NCBI GenBank assembly: GCA_946406115.1
Contig: OX291550.1
Span: 30,976,722 to 31,040,721, forward strand
Reading direction: 5' to 3'
From: Apoda limacodes
Taxonomy: Eukaryota; Arthropoda; Insecta; Lepidoptera; Limacodidae
DNA length: 64,000 nt
Below are positions 46,096 to 57,412 of this stretch, piece after piece. Both the position numbers and the translations under genes were made by a program. The notes under the pieces were generated by a model. The model ran no database searches and had not been told where the DNA came from. It saw only the letters and a list, made by a program, of their open reading frames with translations. The number at the start of each line of letters is the position of its first letter. The first letter of the stretch is position 1.

Positions 46096-46237
46096 TAAAA
46101 AAATCGGCCAAGTGCGCGTCAGACTCGCGAACGAAGAGTTACGTAGCATTATCTATAAAGACGGCAAAAAAATCACGTTTGTTGTATGGGAGCCCCCCTT
46201 AAATATTAGTTAAAGTACAAAAAAAAAAAAAAAAAAA
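46096..46237 (+). mobile_element. GGCCAAGTGCGAGT repeat, 3'-truncated copy
   Basis: CGGCCAAGTGCGCGTCAGAC through AATCACGTTTGTTGTATGGG, then a short stretch and an A run at about 46219-46237. It lies directly upstream of the CR1-group LINE. Confidence 0.7.
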
Positions 46238-46399
46238 GTTATTTAATATTAATTTATTTACACATTTATTCACATTTTTTTCTACATAATATGCAAGATT
46301 GAGATACTGTACCCACCAGCTGTTATTATCTCCAGTTACCAAGCACTCTTCGCTGCACTACAAGTTGTTTGAAGGTATCAACTAAATATTGTTTGTACT

Positions 46400-47125
46400 A
46401 TGGAATCCATCAAGCAATCTATATCTGACATGGCAAAAATGTTTACTACACAAATGGCACAATTCCAAGCTGAGCTCAGAGAAAACCCAGCTCCATCTTC
46501 AGATCTGGCCGCTAACTTTGCTAGCTTTAAAACCTTTGTTTTGTTTTCTCTAAATAATCTGCATACACAAGCACAACACTTGGCCAAGGAAGTTGACAGG
46601 ATTGAAATGAGGAGTCGCCGCAAAATTCTTCTAGTGCATGGTGTTCCCGAAAATAAGTCTGAAGACACTGTTGTGTCTGTTACAAAAATTGCAGCGGAAC
46701 ACTTGAAAATATCTTCTTTTAACAAAGATTCGATAAGCCACTGTTATCGCATGGGAAAGGCTTCAAAGGAAAAGCCAAGGCCTATTTTGGTAAAATTTCA
46801 TGAAATATCAGTTCGTGATAGGTTGTGGTTTGCCAAAACTGGTTTACGGAGTACCGGCATAACTTTATCCGAATTCCTCACAAAGTGTCGGCATGAGGCG
46901 TTTATGTCTGCCCGAGAACGCTTCGGTGTAACCAAATGTTAGACTCGAGGAGGTTCTATTGTTATCCTAACGCCTGACGGTAAGCGGCACAGTGTTATCA
47001 GTTGTGATGAAGTCGACCTGATCTCCACTGAGACCACATCCACTACAGTGACATCCGTGACCTCTGTTGCTGCAGCTTCCATGGAGACGAAAGCTAACAA
47101 GTCGAGGAGGACAACTAAAAAATAG
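46400..47125 (+). pseudogene. LINE ORF1 (nucleic-acid-binding protein) with one in-frame stop
   Basis: ORF1 proteins bind element RNA. The frame opens MESIKQSISDMAKMFTTQMA, has a coiled-coil-like stretch with heptad hydrophobics (about residues 40-70) and an RRM-like part (RRKILLVHGVPENKSEDTVV, then LVKFHEISVRDRLWFAKT). After GVTKC at residue 180 it meets TAG at 46940-46942. The same frame then continues without a break (TRGGSIVILTPDGKRHSVIS) to a Ser/Thr-rich, basic end (KSRRTTKK) and TAG at 47123-47125. Related ORF1 proteins that I recall have Trp at the position after CxC/TKC, so a TGG to TAG change is the simplest reading. Otherwise the frame is intact over 241 codons. Confidence 0.75.
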
Positions 47126-47576
47126 CCGGTGTCGCTATCTCTAGTGCAAGTCACGAAACTCATTGCAATGACGTTGGCAAATAACTGGTCGCACGCCACT
47201 CAATTTTTCACTAAACGAACATATCACTTTTAATGTAAAATTACCTTCGTTTTTAAAAATGTTTTGTATTAGTCAGGTTATTTTCTGTTTTGTTATCTTT
47301 TTAATTGACATTTCTTTTTTTTTTTTTTTGCGGTCTGGATACACACTATTCAGCCGTATGATTTTGTTACTTTATTTTTTTTTGTAAGAATGAGTGTAAG
47401 TACTTTGTTTGTTGCTTTATTTTTTGTAAGAATGAGTGTAGGTACTTCTAATAATTTTCTTTCTTTAGACAGCTGGCAGGTAGAGTATTTAGTTATACGC
47501 CTTGCTTATATATTTTATTGTTGGTTAAATATATTGTGTATTTAGTATTTATATAATATTATTTATATTTAAATAT

Positions 47577-50519
47577 ATGTATAACATAGGTGTAGATGAT
47601 GATTATAATAGTGATGATTTTTTGTCCTGTTCTTCAGACGGATTGAACAGTGACATTAGTTTCCAAAGTTTTACTGCTTCTCTCAGCGCAACCTTGACTT
47701 CAACCTTCTCAGATTCACTGAAAAATTTTAATGTCGTTCACTTCAACGCCCAGAGTATCCCAGCTCATTACTCTGATATGCTAGCATCCTTTGATAACAA
47801 AGATATTCATGCCATCCTTGTGTCAGAATCGTGGCTGAAACCCTGTCTACCTTCTACTTCTTATTCCTTACCTGGTTTTCAGTTAATACGTAACGATAGA
47901 AAAGACAGAGGTGGTGGTGGGGTAGCTATTTATCTTCGTTCCCATATTCCATATTCTATTATTGCGACGTCTCCTCAAGTTTCCTCTTTGAATACTGCCG
48001 AGTACCTTTTTATCGAAATAGTTATTTCTAATACAAAAATTCTACTCGGCGTACACTATAGTCCTAATCTTCATAGTAACTACTTCTCTAATTTTGAAAA
48101 TATCCTAGAAACCCTAACACCTCAATACAACCACACTATTATTATGGGTGACTTCAACACTTGTCTGTTAAAAAATAACAGCCGTGCTCATCAACTAAGG
48201 ACAGTTGTGGATGGATGCAACTTGCACATATTACCTCTCACTGCTACACACTTTTTTCCTAATAGCACTCCTTCTTTACTAGACTTAATGATAGTTTCTT
48301 CTCCCACACACGTTTTTAAGCATGGTCAGTGCGCTGCTGACGCTTTTTCATACCATGACTTGGTTTACTTATCATACAAGATTCGTCCTCCCAAATCCAA
48401 ATCGAGAATGCTTCAGCAACGCAATTTTAGTGGGATGGATATTAAACTCCTGTCTGATGATGCTTGCAACATCGATTGGTCTATGGTCATTAATGCGCCT
48501 ACTGTTGATGAAAAAATAAGATTATTTAACTCATTTATTATCGATTTGTATAACATTCATGCTCCTATACATACCGTTAAAATCAAACATGTTCCGGCAC
48601 CCTGGCTTACGGACGAAATAAAATCTTTGATGACGAAACGAAATCGTGCCAAGGCCAAATACAAGGTTAATCCTAGCGACAGTAATCGTACAAAATACAC
48701 ACTCTTGAGGAATCGCTGCAATAGGATGTGTAGAGATGCACAAAGACGCCATATTCACAAATCCGTAGAAAACGGTGATCCAGCAAAAGTCTGGAAATTT
48801 CTTAAGTCGTTAGGAGTTGGGAAAACGAAACTTCCTTCTATTTCAAATAATACTGATATCAATCTCCTTAATCAACACTTTATTTCTAACGTTGACTTTG
48901 ACAGCAACAAAAAAAATAAAACATTAAACTCACTTTCTTCATTGCCAACTCCTGACTTTCCTCCTTTTTTTCTTAATCGATTTTCTGATTGCGATGTTAA
49001 GAAGAACATACTCGCCATTTCATCCAATGCTGTCGGTGAAGATTGCATTAGTCGTAATATGATCGTTCCCATCCTTGATATTATAACTCCTGTCATTACC
49101 AATATCCTGAATCATTCCATTTCCACAGGTGTTTTTCCTGAATCCTGGAAGGATGCTAATGTAATTCCCTTACCAAAGAAATATAATCCATCCTCCTTTT
49201 CTGATTTTCGTCCTATATCCATTCTTCCTTTCTTGTCAAAAGTTTTGGAACGGCTTGTATATCAACAGTTGTCCCATTTTCTTACAAGAAACAACCTTTT
49301 AAATCCCTTACAATCTGGTTTCCGTCCCGGTCATAGTACGACTACTGCACTTGTCAAAATAACTGACGATATACGTTTTGGCATGGAAAATAAAGAGGTC
49401 ACGGTTCTGACACTCTTAGATTTTAGCAACGCTTTTAACACCGTGGATCTGGACATTCTGCTACTCATTCTTAGTTCTCTTAACATTTCTCCAATCGTTA
49501 TCGATTGGTTTCATAGTTACTTGCGTGGACGCCGGCAGCGCATAAAAGTCGATGATACTCTTTCTGACTGGTGCAACACAGCCGCTGGTGTTCCGCAAGG
49601 TGGCGTTTTGTCTCCTCTCCTGTTTGCTATTTTCATTAATTCTATAACATCTCAATTATCTTCTCTCTACCATCTCTATGCAGACGATCTTCAGATTTAC
49701 ACACAAACTCCTATTAGTAAACTGACAAACGCTATCTCAATAATCAATCGAGACCTTGATCAAATTGTTAAATGGAGTGAATCCTATGGCCTTATTGTTA
49801 ATCCTACGAAAACACAAGCAATCATCGTAGGCAGTTCTAGACTTATATCCAAGATTGACTGGAACGAACTCCCATTAGTAACTGTGAACGGAGTTTCTAT
49901 CCCTTACAAAGATACAGTTAAAAACTTGGGTATATTTATCGATCGAACACTATCTTGGGGTTCGCAAATAAAAGAAGTAAGCAAGAAAATATTTGCTTCA
50001 GCTAAATCTTTAGGCAGATTGCGCAATTTTTTACCAATTCCCACTAAAATTGCTCTTGCGAAATCTCTTCTTCTGCCTATTCTCGATTATGCTGATGCTA
50101 GTTATATTGACCTTACCGAGGAGCAACTTAATAAACTTGAGCGACTTCAAAACTTCTGCATTAGACTCATATTTGGTCTACGTAAGTACGACCATATTTC
50201 CGAAATCAGATCAAAGCTCAAGTGGCTCCCAATTCGACTTCGCCGGGATGCTCATGTTCTCTTTCTTCTGTATAACGTCCTGTTCAATCCAAACACACCA
50301 GTATATTTAAAGAAACGTTTTAATTTTATCGGAAATACTTCTCTTCGAGAGACTACACGCTGGATGCTTAAAATTCCTTTGCATTCCTCACAATTGTATA
50401 ATGATTCTTTCACTGTGAAGGCTGTTAGATTATGGAACGCTTTACCTTTAGAAATAAAAAGAGCAAAATCGAAGGCAATATTTAAAAATCTTATTATTGC
50501 TCATTACTTGAAGAACTAA
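47577..50519 (+). CDS. LINE ORF2: AP-endonuclease and reverse transcriptase, 980 aa
   Basis: The replicase of the CR1-group element nicks target DNA and reverse transcribes the element RNA. The AP-endonuclease (about residues 50-270) shows HFNAQS with Asn57, VSESW with Glu84, GGGGVAIYLRS, MGDFN with Asp192/Asn194, and FSYHD with His260 in the usual S-x-H slot. The reverse transcriptase (about 505-790) shows NVIPLPKKYNPSSFSDFRPI, QSGFRPGHSTTTALV, LLDFSNAFNTVD with catalytic Asp615, GVPQGGVLSPLLFAIFIN and YADD at 701-704. The C-terminal domain ends WNALPLEIKRAKSKAIFKNL. No internal stop or frameshift is present, so the enzyme could still be functional although ORF1 carries a stop. The start is the first ATG of the open frame; it lies about 450 bp past the end of ORF1. 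Confidence 0.93.
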   Translation: MYNIGVDDDYNSDDFLSCSSDGLNSDISFQSFTASLSATLTSTFSDSLKNFNVVHFNAQSIPAHYSDMLASFDNKDIHAILVSESWLKPCLPSTSYSLPGFQLIRNDRKDRGGGGVAIYLRSHIPYSIIATSPQVSSLNTAEYLFIEIVISNTKILLGVHYSPNLHSNYFSNFENILETLTPQYNHTIIMGDFNTCLLKNNSRAHQLRTVVDGCNLHILPLTATHFFPNSTPSLLDLMIVSSPTHVFKHGQCAADAFSYHDLVYLSYKIRPPKSKSRMLQQRNFSGMDIKLLSDDACNIDWSMVINAPTVDEKIRLFNSFIIDLYNIHAPIHTVKIKHVPAPWLTDEIKSLMTKRNRAKAKYKVNPSDSNRTKYTLLRNRCNRMCRDAQRRHIHKSVENGDPAKVWKFLKSLGVGKTKLPSISNNTDINLLNQHFISNVDFDSNKKNKTLNSLSSLPTPDFPPFFLNRFSDCDVKKNILAISSNAVGEDCISRNMIVPILDIITPVITNILNHSISTGVFPESWKDANVIPLPKKYNPSSFSDFRPISILPFLSKVLERLVYQQLSHFLTRNNLLNPLQSGFRPGHSTTTALVKITDDIRFGMENKEVTVLTLLDFSNAFNTVDLDILLLILSSLNISPIVIDWFHSYLRGRRQRIKVDDTLSDWCNTAAGVPQGGVLSPLLFAIFINSITSQLSSLYHLYADDLQIYTQTPISKLTNAISIINRDLDQIVKWSESYGLIVNPTKTQAIIVGSSRLISKIDWNELPLVTVNGVSIPYKDTVKNLGIFIDRTLSWGSQIKEVSKKIFASAKSLGRLRNFLPIPTKIALAKSLLLPILDYADASYIDLTEEQLNKLERLQNFCIRLIFGLRKYDHISEIRSKLKWLPIRLRRDAHVLFLLYNVLFNPNTPVYLKKRFNFIGNTSLRETTRWMLKIPLHSSQLYNDSFTVKAVRLWNALPLEIKRAKSKAIFKNLIIAHYLKN

Positions 50520-50905
50520 AATAACATCACTACCTATATTTGTTAATATATATTTACTTATACGTAATATATATTTTAATTATATTTATTATACATATGT
50601 ATTTATATATGTATTTTTATATGTACATCTATTTATGTATATTTATATATGTGTATTTATTTATTTTATATGCATCATTGTATGATATATATATATATGT
50701 ATATACTTCTTAATAACTGTATCGAAACACACCTACTATACTTTGTTTAACTTTATTATTTCCTCTACCCAAAGGTTGTCTGGAAGAGATCGCTTTAAAG
50801 CGATAAGACCGCCTTTTGTTTTTCTCTATTTGTAAATATGTTTTGTTTGTAAATTTTTTATGTTGATGCAATAAAGTATAATAATAATAATAATAATAAT
50901 AATAA

Positions 50906-52185
50906 CGTTCTGTACGTATTAGCTGAATAACTGTGGCTGGGGCCCGTTCTACGAATAATCTCTGCAAACCTGCACTTAAGACGTTTCCGTTCCACGAATA
51001 CTCTTATCAGAAGAGTACGGAGAGTTTGGACATGAAAAGTAGGCAGTACGTGTTACACCACTGACAACACCACACGACTATTGATTTACGTTCAATAGCT
51101 TATAGATTTTTATTTTTTGAAGGCATGAAAAAGCCCTCAAAAGATTGGTGGAACAGAAAAATGGGATTTATGAGTACTTCATCAATTGGCCAGTCCATCC
51201 ATCTAGGGTAGGGACTCTGGTAACAAAGCTACTGACTATGTATTTTATTATTCAATCGCTTTTCAGACAATAACAACTGAAAATGACTTTCTATTATTAG
51301 TTTCCCCAATTATAATTGTCTTAAGTTGTTCCGGCCACGAGCGCAACCCGACGCATTTACAAAAAGTAATCATTTAAAAAACAAACCTCGGCAGCCGCAA
51401 TCAAGAGTTAACTAAACGACATGTCATGTGTTAACTATTTTTAACCAGCCGTTAACTTAATAGGCAACACGCTTTTCGTCAAATTAATTAATCAGAGTCG
51501 CCGCTACCGGAGCCGCGGAGCTCTCGGGCGTGCCCGTGGTCGCGGACAGGGAGCACAAATACAGTGAGAACACAAGGATGTGGTTGATTGTCATAGTTTT
51601 TACAGATGAAAAATTTAATGTTAACATTTTAATTGGGTTTGTTTGTCTATCCACCTTTTATATATGAAACCGTAATAAATAAATATCCGCTATCGTATCT
51701 TATAGAGATATTTATTTATTACGTAAACGCATTATTTAAGGAGCTTGATTACAATGAAATTTTATTATTAATAATTAAATAGTAAAGTAACAAGCTGATG
51801 TTTTTTCAATATGTTCTTATAGCATACATCCTGACACCGCAACTGCACTTATAGCATACATCCTGACACCGCAACTGCACTTACTATACTTTGTCCCATT
51901 TCTTTTTTAAATTAACTTTTATATTGATCCCTTGATTGATACAAGATACAACTTATCATGCCAAAGTCAGTAAACATCGCTGGTACTTAACTCGAGGTCG
52001 TCTAGGATTATGTCTACCTTCGTCAGACAATAAAACTTGGCCGGATTACCAAGAGGCAAATCTAGCTTGGATTGGCACCATTTGGCAAGCTTCATCCAGT
52101 CTTCTCGTCACCTACACCGCAGAGTCTGATGACAAATGAGTGTGGTTTCTCATCAGTGCGTTATACATGTTATGACTATTGCTGC
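50906..52185. other. Non-coding, no gene recognised
   Basis: AT-rich except for a GC-rich patch at 51500-51560 (GCTACCGGAGCCGCGGAGCT). A 32-bp sequence with ATAGCATACATCCTGACACC is directly duplicated at 51821-51885. Confidence 0.5.
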
Positions 52186-52189
52186 CGAA

Positions 52190-52460
52190 ACCTGTAAGCT
52201 TCAAGTTGCTCACAACACCTCATGGCAGAAGCGAACTGAAGTGGCAGTGCTGGCTGGCTACGTCGGTCAAAGGATCTACAGACGGTGGAACCTGTCGTGA
52301 GTGGAGACAGCTAGACGGAAACAGAGGCGTTGGACGGCCTCCAGCTTGATACACCTTAAGAGATAGAGTAGCTGGATGCGGAAATCAGAGGACCGTCAGA
52401 TGAGGCGCGCCATGGAGGAGGCTCATGTCTAGCAGTGGACCAAAAGAAGCTGATATGATG
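52190..52460 (+). mobile_element. Degraded 3' end of an RTE-type LINE
   Basis: Contains GAGGAGGCTCATGTCTAGCA, GTGGACCAAAAGAAGCTGAT and ATGATGAA, matching the usual RTE coding end and TGATGA-rich tail in moths. Upstream CGGAAACAGAGGCGTTGGAC and GCGCGCCATGG fit the decayed C-terminal coding part, now full of stops and frameshifts. Confidence 0.6.
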
Positions 52461-52737
52461 AAGATCACTTTGATTGAAATAAACACATGAACTACTTATC
52501 TGACTTGGAAAAATAAAATCGGAATTGCTTTGTACCTATTCTCAGAAACCGAAAGCAAAATCATCACATTTCGGTAGGGTCGAAGGTCGAAGGTCGAAGG
52601 TCGAAGGTAGGCACTCTCAGTAATGTTTTAATGTGCCCTACCGAATAAAAAGATTCTTGTCAAAATTAATACTGGCTTTCGAAAAATAATAGCTTTTAAT
52701 AATTTTTGATGATGTATAAAGTTATAAATATATTTGG

Positions 52738-52934
52738 ACATTACACACAGCGTCGTCTGGCCCCAAAGTAAGCAAAGCTTGTGTTATTGATACCAAACAA
52801 CGGATACAAATATACATATATATATTTTTTGTAAATACATACATATCATGTATAAATAAATACATAAAAGTTTATCCAGTGCGGGAATCGAACACACACC
52901 AGCAGCTGGCTACCCTACTAACTACGCTGCGAGG
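52738..52934 (-). mobile_element. tRNA-derived SINE, copy 2
   Basis: Minus-strand copy of the SINE at 21926-22165. The tail side reads ACATTACACACAGCGTCGTC, TGGCCCCAAAGTAAGCAAAG; the head reads CCAGTGCGGGAATCGAACAC (inverse of the B box) and ends AACTACGCTGCGAGG. Confidence 0.85.
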
Positions 52935-53304
52935 GATGTATTTTGTTAACTGCTAATTTTAACAAAAAAAATTTACTTTCTTCAATTTAAGTTTACTTTT
53001 CTACTTACTTTCTATATTTTTTATTAAATTCGAGTTATCGTTCCAAAAATAACGGTTAATGAATAATCGATGAGAGAGCAGGGCGGCGTGTGTGACTCAT
53101 TTCGAGGCATCCTACCTACACTAACTACACACACAGGGCAGCTGCACATCCTCCTTCCATTCCCAGAAAATATATAAACAGCCAAAACCAGCGAAAAGGT
53201 TGTGTAAACATTACTATATCAGTTTATATTTATTATTCATGTTTACTATCAAGTAATAATTTTAAAACCCTTCAAGAGACAAAGACTCCGTATTCAGTAC
53301 TTAA

Positions 53305-53492
53305 TGGTATGGTAGTATGGTAGTAGTACTAATAGTATGGTAGTATGGTAGTAGTACTAATAGTATGGTAGTATGGTAGTAGTACTATGGTAGTAGTACT
53401 AATAGTATGGTAGTATGGTAGTAGTACTAATAGTATGGTAGTATGGTAGTAGTACTAATAGTATGGTAGTATGGTAGTAGTACTAATAGTGA
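53305..53492. repeat. 28-bp composite tandem repeat
   Basis: About six copies of AGTATGGTAGTATGGTAGTA plus GTACTAAT, itself built from GTATGGTA sub-units; one copy is shortened. Confidence 0.9.
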
Positions 53493-53569
53493 CCCATCAC
53501 ACAAATAACAAAAAAACTGAAGTTTAACTTGACATTTGCTTTTGGTTCAACATAACTTTTAGAAAACTT

Positions 53570-53800
53570 TTCAAAAAAAAACAACCGGCTTCAAAAGATG
53601 CATCAAAAAGTAAAAAAATGGTTATTACTTAGTTCCAAAAATCTGATCTTAATTACAATTTGAAGTTGGTTTCATGCAAGTGAAGTGTGTTATAAATTGT
53701 TAGGTACATAGACACCAACTTCAAACTGTAACTGAGATCAGAAAAAAAATATCCGATTTGAGAACCTCCTCCTTTTTTGAAATCGGTTAAAAAGCCGGAT
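53570..53800. mobile_element. Foldback element, unexpanded copy
   Basis: Starts AACAACCGGCTTCAAAAG, has TTCCAAAAATCTGATCTTAA and AATTTGAAGTTGGT, a single TATAAATTGTTAGGTACATA loop unit, then ACCAACTTCAAACTGTAACT and GAGATCAGA as the returning arm, and ends near AAATCGGTTAAAAAGCC. It is homologous to 33066-33428 but without the minisatellite. Confidence 0.75.
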
Positions 53801-54915
53801 GTCACGTCATCCCTATAACATGTCCAAAATTCGCCATCTAGGTATAACTTAAACCTTTTTTAGAACGAAGACTTCCTTAGAGTAAAACAGTTATTGTCTA
53901 AGCTATTCTATGCACAAAGCCAAAGGTATAACAGTTCACTGTGTACTTTTCAACTGCCAAGTTAAAATGTTAAGCCTTCATTTGTCATCTTGTCAATAGA
54001 AGTTCAAAACCCATTTATAAATTGACTTTGCCTTCAAATTATTCCTCGAAAAAGAGAGAAAAATTTTATTAGCTGTGAAAGTTTTAGGTTTAGAATATAG
54101 AGTTCAGTTAGCGCATCTCGGGTGGAAGTTGGGAGATAAGGGGGTGAGTGACCGAGAGCACCCTTTGTGGTCGCAGCTCGCGCCATTCTCTTCTCTCCGG
54201 CGACGCCATCTTGCGCCTACAGAATGTCTGCCTCGCAAGTCCCAGTACTGTTACTCCTAGCAAACACAAACCGCGATGGCTTTAGAAATTGTCTATATTA
54301 TAGTAAAGTAAACTCAACTTATAAAGACGATCCTCTTACTTTTGACAAGGCGTCGCGTCGTCCCGCGGCCGGTTCGTAAACACACGACACACGACAAGAT
54401 CTGCATCACAAATAATCACAATGCGATGCGCGACAACTTTTTACTACAACTGCATTAACCTTACAACTCTATTCCTCTCAATGAAACCAAACAATTTGTC
54501 ATTGATTGCTAACATTTCAACCGTTACAAAATAAAAAATAAAAAATTTTAAGCTATGGATTCCTAGAGTTTCTGAGTTACTTATTTCCGTCAAAGGATAA
54601 TAGAGAACAGAACCTTAAGCTTTAGCAGCCGTTGGCTTGTTGGTATTCTAACCCAATGTACTTACATCAGAACCATTTTTGATGTAAGTTATTTTACATT
54701 AAAATACCTTTAATCCTTTTTTTTCTGGTATGACATTCCAAAAAGGAAAATACAACATAATTATTATTATTATAACATCTCGGTTGTTCTAAAATTAAAT
54801 CCGATACGCGACCAGTGTTGCCAACTGTTTGCGCAGCGAAGCAAACGTGTAGCTAGGTACCACCTACCTAAGTACTTACCCTTTTACAAAAGTACAAAAC
54901 CTTCTTTCAAATAAT
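53801..54915. other. Non-coding, GC-rich patch, no gene recognised
   Basis: The segment 54110-54375 is GC-rich and contains GACGCCATCTTGCGCC (54205-54220). It might be a promoter for a gene read leftwards, such as the undetected first exon of fascin, but there is no direct support. Confidence 0.35.
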
Positions 54916-54917
54916 TA

Positions 54918-55393
54918 ATCCCATTAATATGATAAAGGCGGAAGCTTGTGAGTGTGTGAGTGTGTATGATTGTTACTTCTTCACGCTTCAACCACTTGAC
55001 GGATCGGGATGAAACTTGGCATACATATAGGTTAGGTCCTGGAATAGCACATAGGCTACTTTTTATCCCGAAATTCCCGCGGGAATAACTATAACCGAGC
55101 TTAAACGAACTATAGCTACAGCTTTATATAGCAAACTTCATTAGTGTAATTAAGGAGTAAATCACAGTCGCCGATAACCGAATTTAGCGCGGGGTAATTA
55201 AGGAGTTCATCACAGTATCAATACTGAGATTAAATAAAGAAGTCCCACGCCAATAACCAAATTTAGGGCACGGCAGCCGCTAACAAAATTCATTAATTAC
55301 CAGCTATCCCATTAATATTATAAATGCGAAAGTTTGGATGTTTGGTTGTTTGTCACGCTTCAACCACTGGCAGAGCCGCGGGCAAAGTCTAGT
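54918..55393 (+). mobile_element. Composite dispersed repeat with ATTAATATTATAAATGCG ends
   Basis: Two adjoining or nested copies. One begins CCCATTAATATGATAAAGGC, contains TTCACGCTTCAACCACTTGA, GATGAAACTTGGCATACATA and CGGGAATAACTATAACCGAG. A second short copy begins CCCATTAATATTATAAATGC at about 55306 and ends AGAGCCGCGGGCAAAGTCTA. The middle shares the AACTATAGCTACAGCTT motif with 62620-62820, 63545-64000 and the flank of the 53-bp array. Confidence 0.65.
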
Positions 55394-57205
55394 TTTGTTT
55401 AAACCACAAAAAGTGACTGACTGTCCATGTTGTTATATCGGTTATTATTTTTGTATTGTTTGTATTTTTTGCATATCTTAAGCCGCGTCTCCTGCTTGTG
55501 CTTCGCCGAAACATTACTCAAAACAAAATATTGCTACACATTTTTGTTGTTAAAACTTTGTTTTTGTAACAATGTCTTTCCAAGCTCGACGGAAAACGTC
55601 TAAACATTTACCCCTGCGAGAGTAGGGGTGCGGGGCACAATCATTAAGTGGGACATAATCGTTCGTATATATGATCTGTGGTAATCAAATGTCTTCTCCT
55701 TGTTCTACTAAATCTACTATTTCTAAAACTGAAAATACGTCTTCTACGTTTGAAGTAATTTATGTTTTTAAAAACAGCAAACAACAATACCAAATCAACG
55801 TGCATGAGACAACACGTGAATTACACAAAACATATTTTACAGTGTAGAAGACGCGGCTTGTAAAGTATTTTGTATGATGAGGAAAATACGTTAATTCGAT
55901 TGAAGACTGCAAAAGTAGCATCCGACTTTCAAATAACTGATATAGATATCTAGATAAATGTTTAAAAGACGTGAGATGGACAGACAGTACAGTATCCAAC
56001 AACATCGAACATTTCTCCATCTTTGATTAATATCTTATGTTTATTATCCACTAATTAATGTTAATGACGAGACGCCGCGTCTGCCATAATAATAAACCGT
56101 AACGTTCGTCGCACACTTGACGTCTTCCATGGTGCCGTCCGTCACATGCGAATGTCAAACGTATTCTTAAGACTATAAGGGCCGAAATGGGGTGATTATG
56201 TTTTAGATATTTTGTTTGGGGTCGAGTAAAGTACGCGAACGTCTGGCTGAAATCGGCGCCACATGAGTAAGTCGGCGCCGCCCCGCCCCGCGCCCGCGAT
56301 GCACAGAATGTCACTTGTGCAAATACATATGTGCCGATCTCGCTCCTGTGCTATAGTCGTCGTCATCGCCGTGTCGGTGATCAGATCACTGTCATACGAG
56401 GAGCTAGCCGTAGAACCTCGCCACTGTTACTGTTGGCAGCGCTGAGATTTGAAATATCTAACTTTAATCGTTGAGGAGAGGTATGTCCTGTTACTGGTAA
56501 ATGTATTAGCTCCTACTCTTTAATAACATTGTACCTAGGAGCACTTTAGCAGTTTATAGGATAAGGAGATTCGATAACCCGAGGTGGTGTACCTGACCTG
56601 GAGTTGTTTGTTCATTAGTGGCAATGACTCGACCATACTGGTCGCAGAGTTGACAATCGACACTCGACAGCTGTCGGATCGGTGTCGAGGTCGGTGTCGG
56701 GGAAGGCAGCGCTGTTGGAACAAGCGGAACAACTTACAAATATGGTAAAGAGGAAGGGACACTGTAGGAAATAATCCAGATACTAGGGTCACTATCATAT
56801 ACCACTTATATATTATTGTGCTACTATTATTTGTAACATTGTTTTATAATTGGTCTAAAGTAAGTATCTACTTACAGAAGTTATTTATTTTGTGTTGGTA
56901 TGAATGAAATCATATAAGGCACAAGATTTTAAAGATTAATTTCTTAAATTTTGCAGGCTCCCAAACCACCAATAAAATATTAAGTTTGGTATCAAAGTGG
57001 CATTTACATATGTTCTGATGTTATTATGGCATGGCTCTGGCCATGGGTAAAAGAGTGATGAGTTGGAGAATGTGGTTTATATTGAATTGAGCACGTTCTG
57101 TACCAACAAAAAATAAAATAAAATAGATATTTTAGTCTTCAAAAATTCAATAAAAAATAAGCAGTCATAACATTTATCTAGTCTCCTACAAAAACATATC
57201 AAAGG
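55394..57205. other. Non-coding, no gene recognised
   Basis: No domain-bearing ORF. A GC-rich patch lies near 56255-56300. The minus-strand frames at 55760-56020, 56051-56314 and 56535-56798 have no recognised features. Confidence 0.5.
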
Positions 57206-57412
57206 TTGTGCACGCAACGTTTAATGACATGCACGCAACGTTTAATGACATGCACACAACATTTAATGACATGCACGCAACGTTTAATGACATGCACGCA
57301 ACATTTAATGACATGCACGCAACATTTAATGACGTGCACGCAACGTTTAATGACATGCACGCAACATTTAATGACATGCACGCAACGTTTAATGACAATC
57401 ATGCAACATCAA
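57206..57412. repeat. 21-bp minisatellite, about ten copies
   Basis: Unit CATGCACGCAACGTTTAATG plus A, with CAACATT and GACGTGC variants. 21 is a multiple of three and the unit has no stop in four of the frames, which produces repetitive open frames on both strands that I reject as genes. Confidence 0.95.

Larger units (their letters stand above)
46300..50905 (+). mobile_element. Near-full-length CR1-group LINE (ORF1 + ORF2)
   Basis: A two-ORF non-LTR retrotransposon. ORF1 starts at 46400 and has one premature stop. ORF2 (47577-50519) is complete. The 3' UTR is about 360 bp and ends TTGATGCAATAAAGTATAAT in a (TAA)n run at about 50879-50905. The 5' boundary is estimated. The C-terminal part of ORF2 (RLQNFCIRLIFGLRKYDHIS, then LKWLPIRLRRDAHVLF) has the layout of CR1/L2/Daphne-type elements; the exact clade needs a phylogeny. 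It is the youngest-looking large LINE in the window. Confidence 0.9.

Noticed and set aside
54075..54379. GC-rich open frames near 54.2 kb
   Set aside because: No domain; better read as a possible promoter-like patch, itself unproven.
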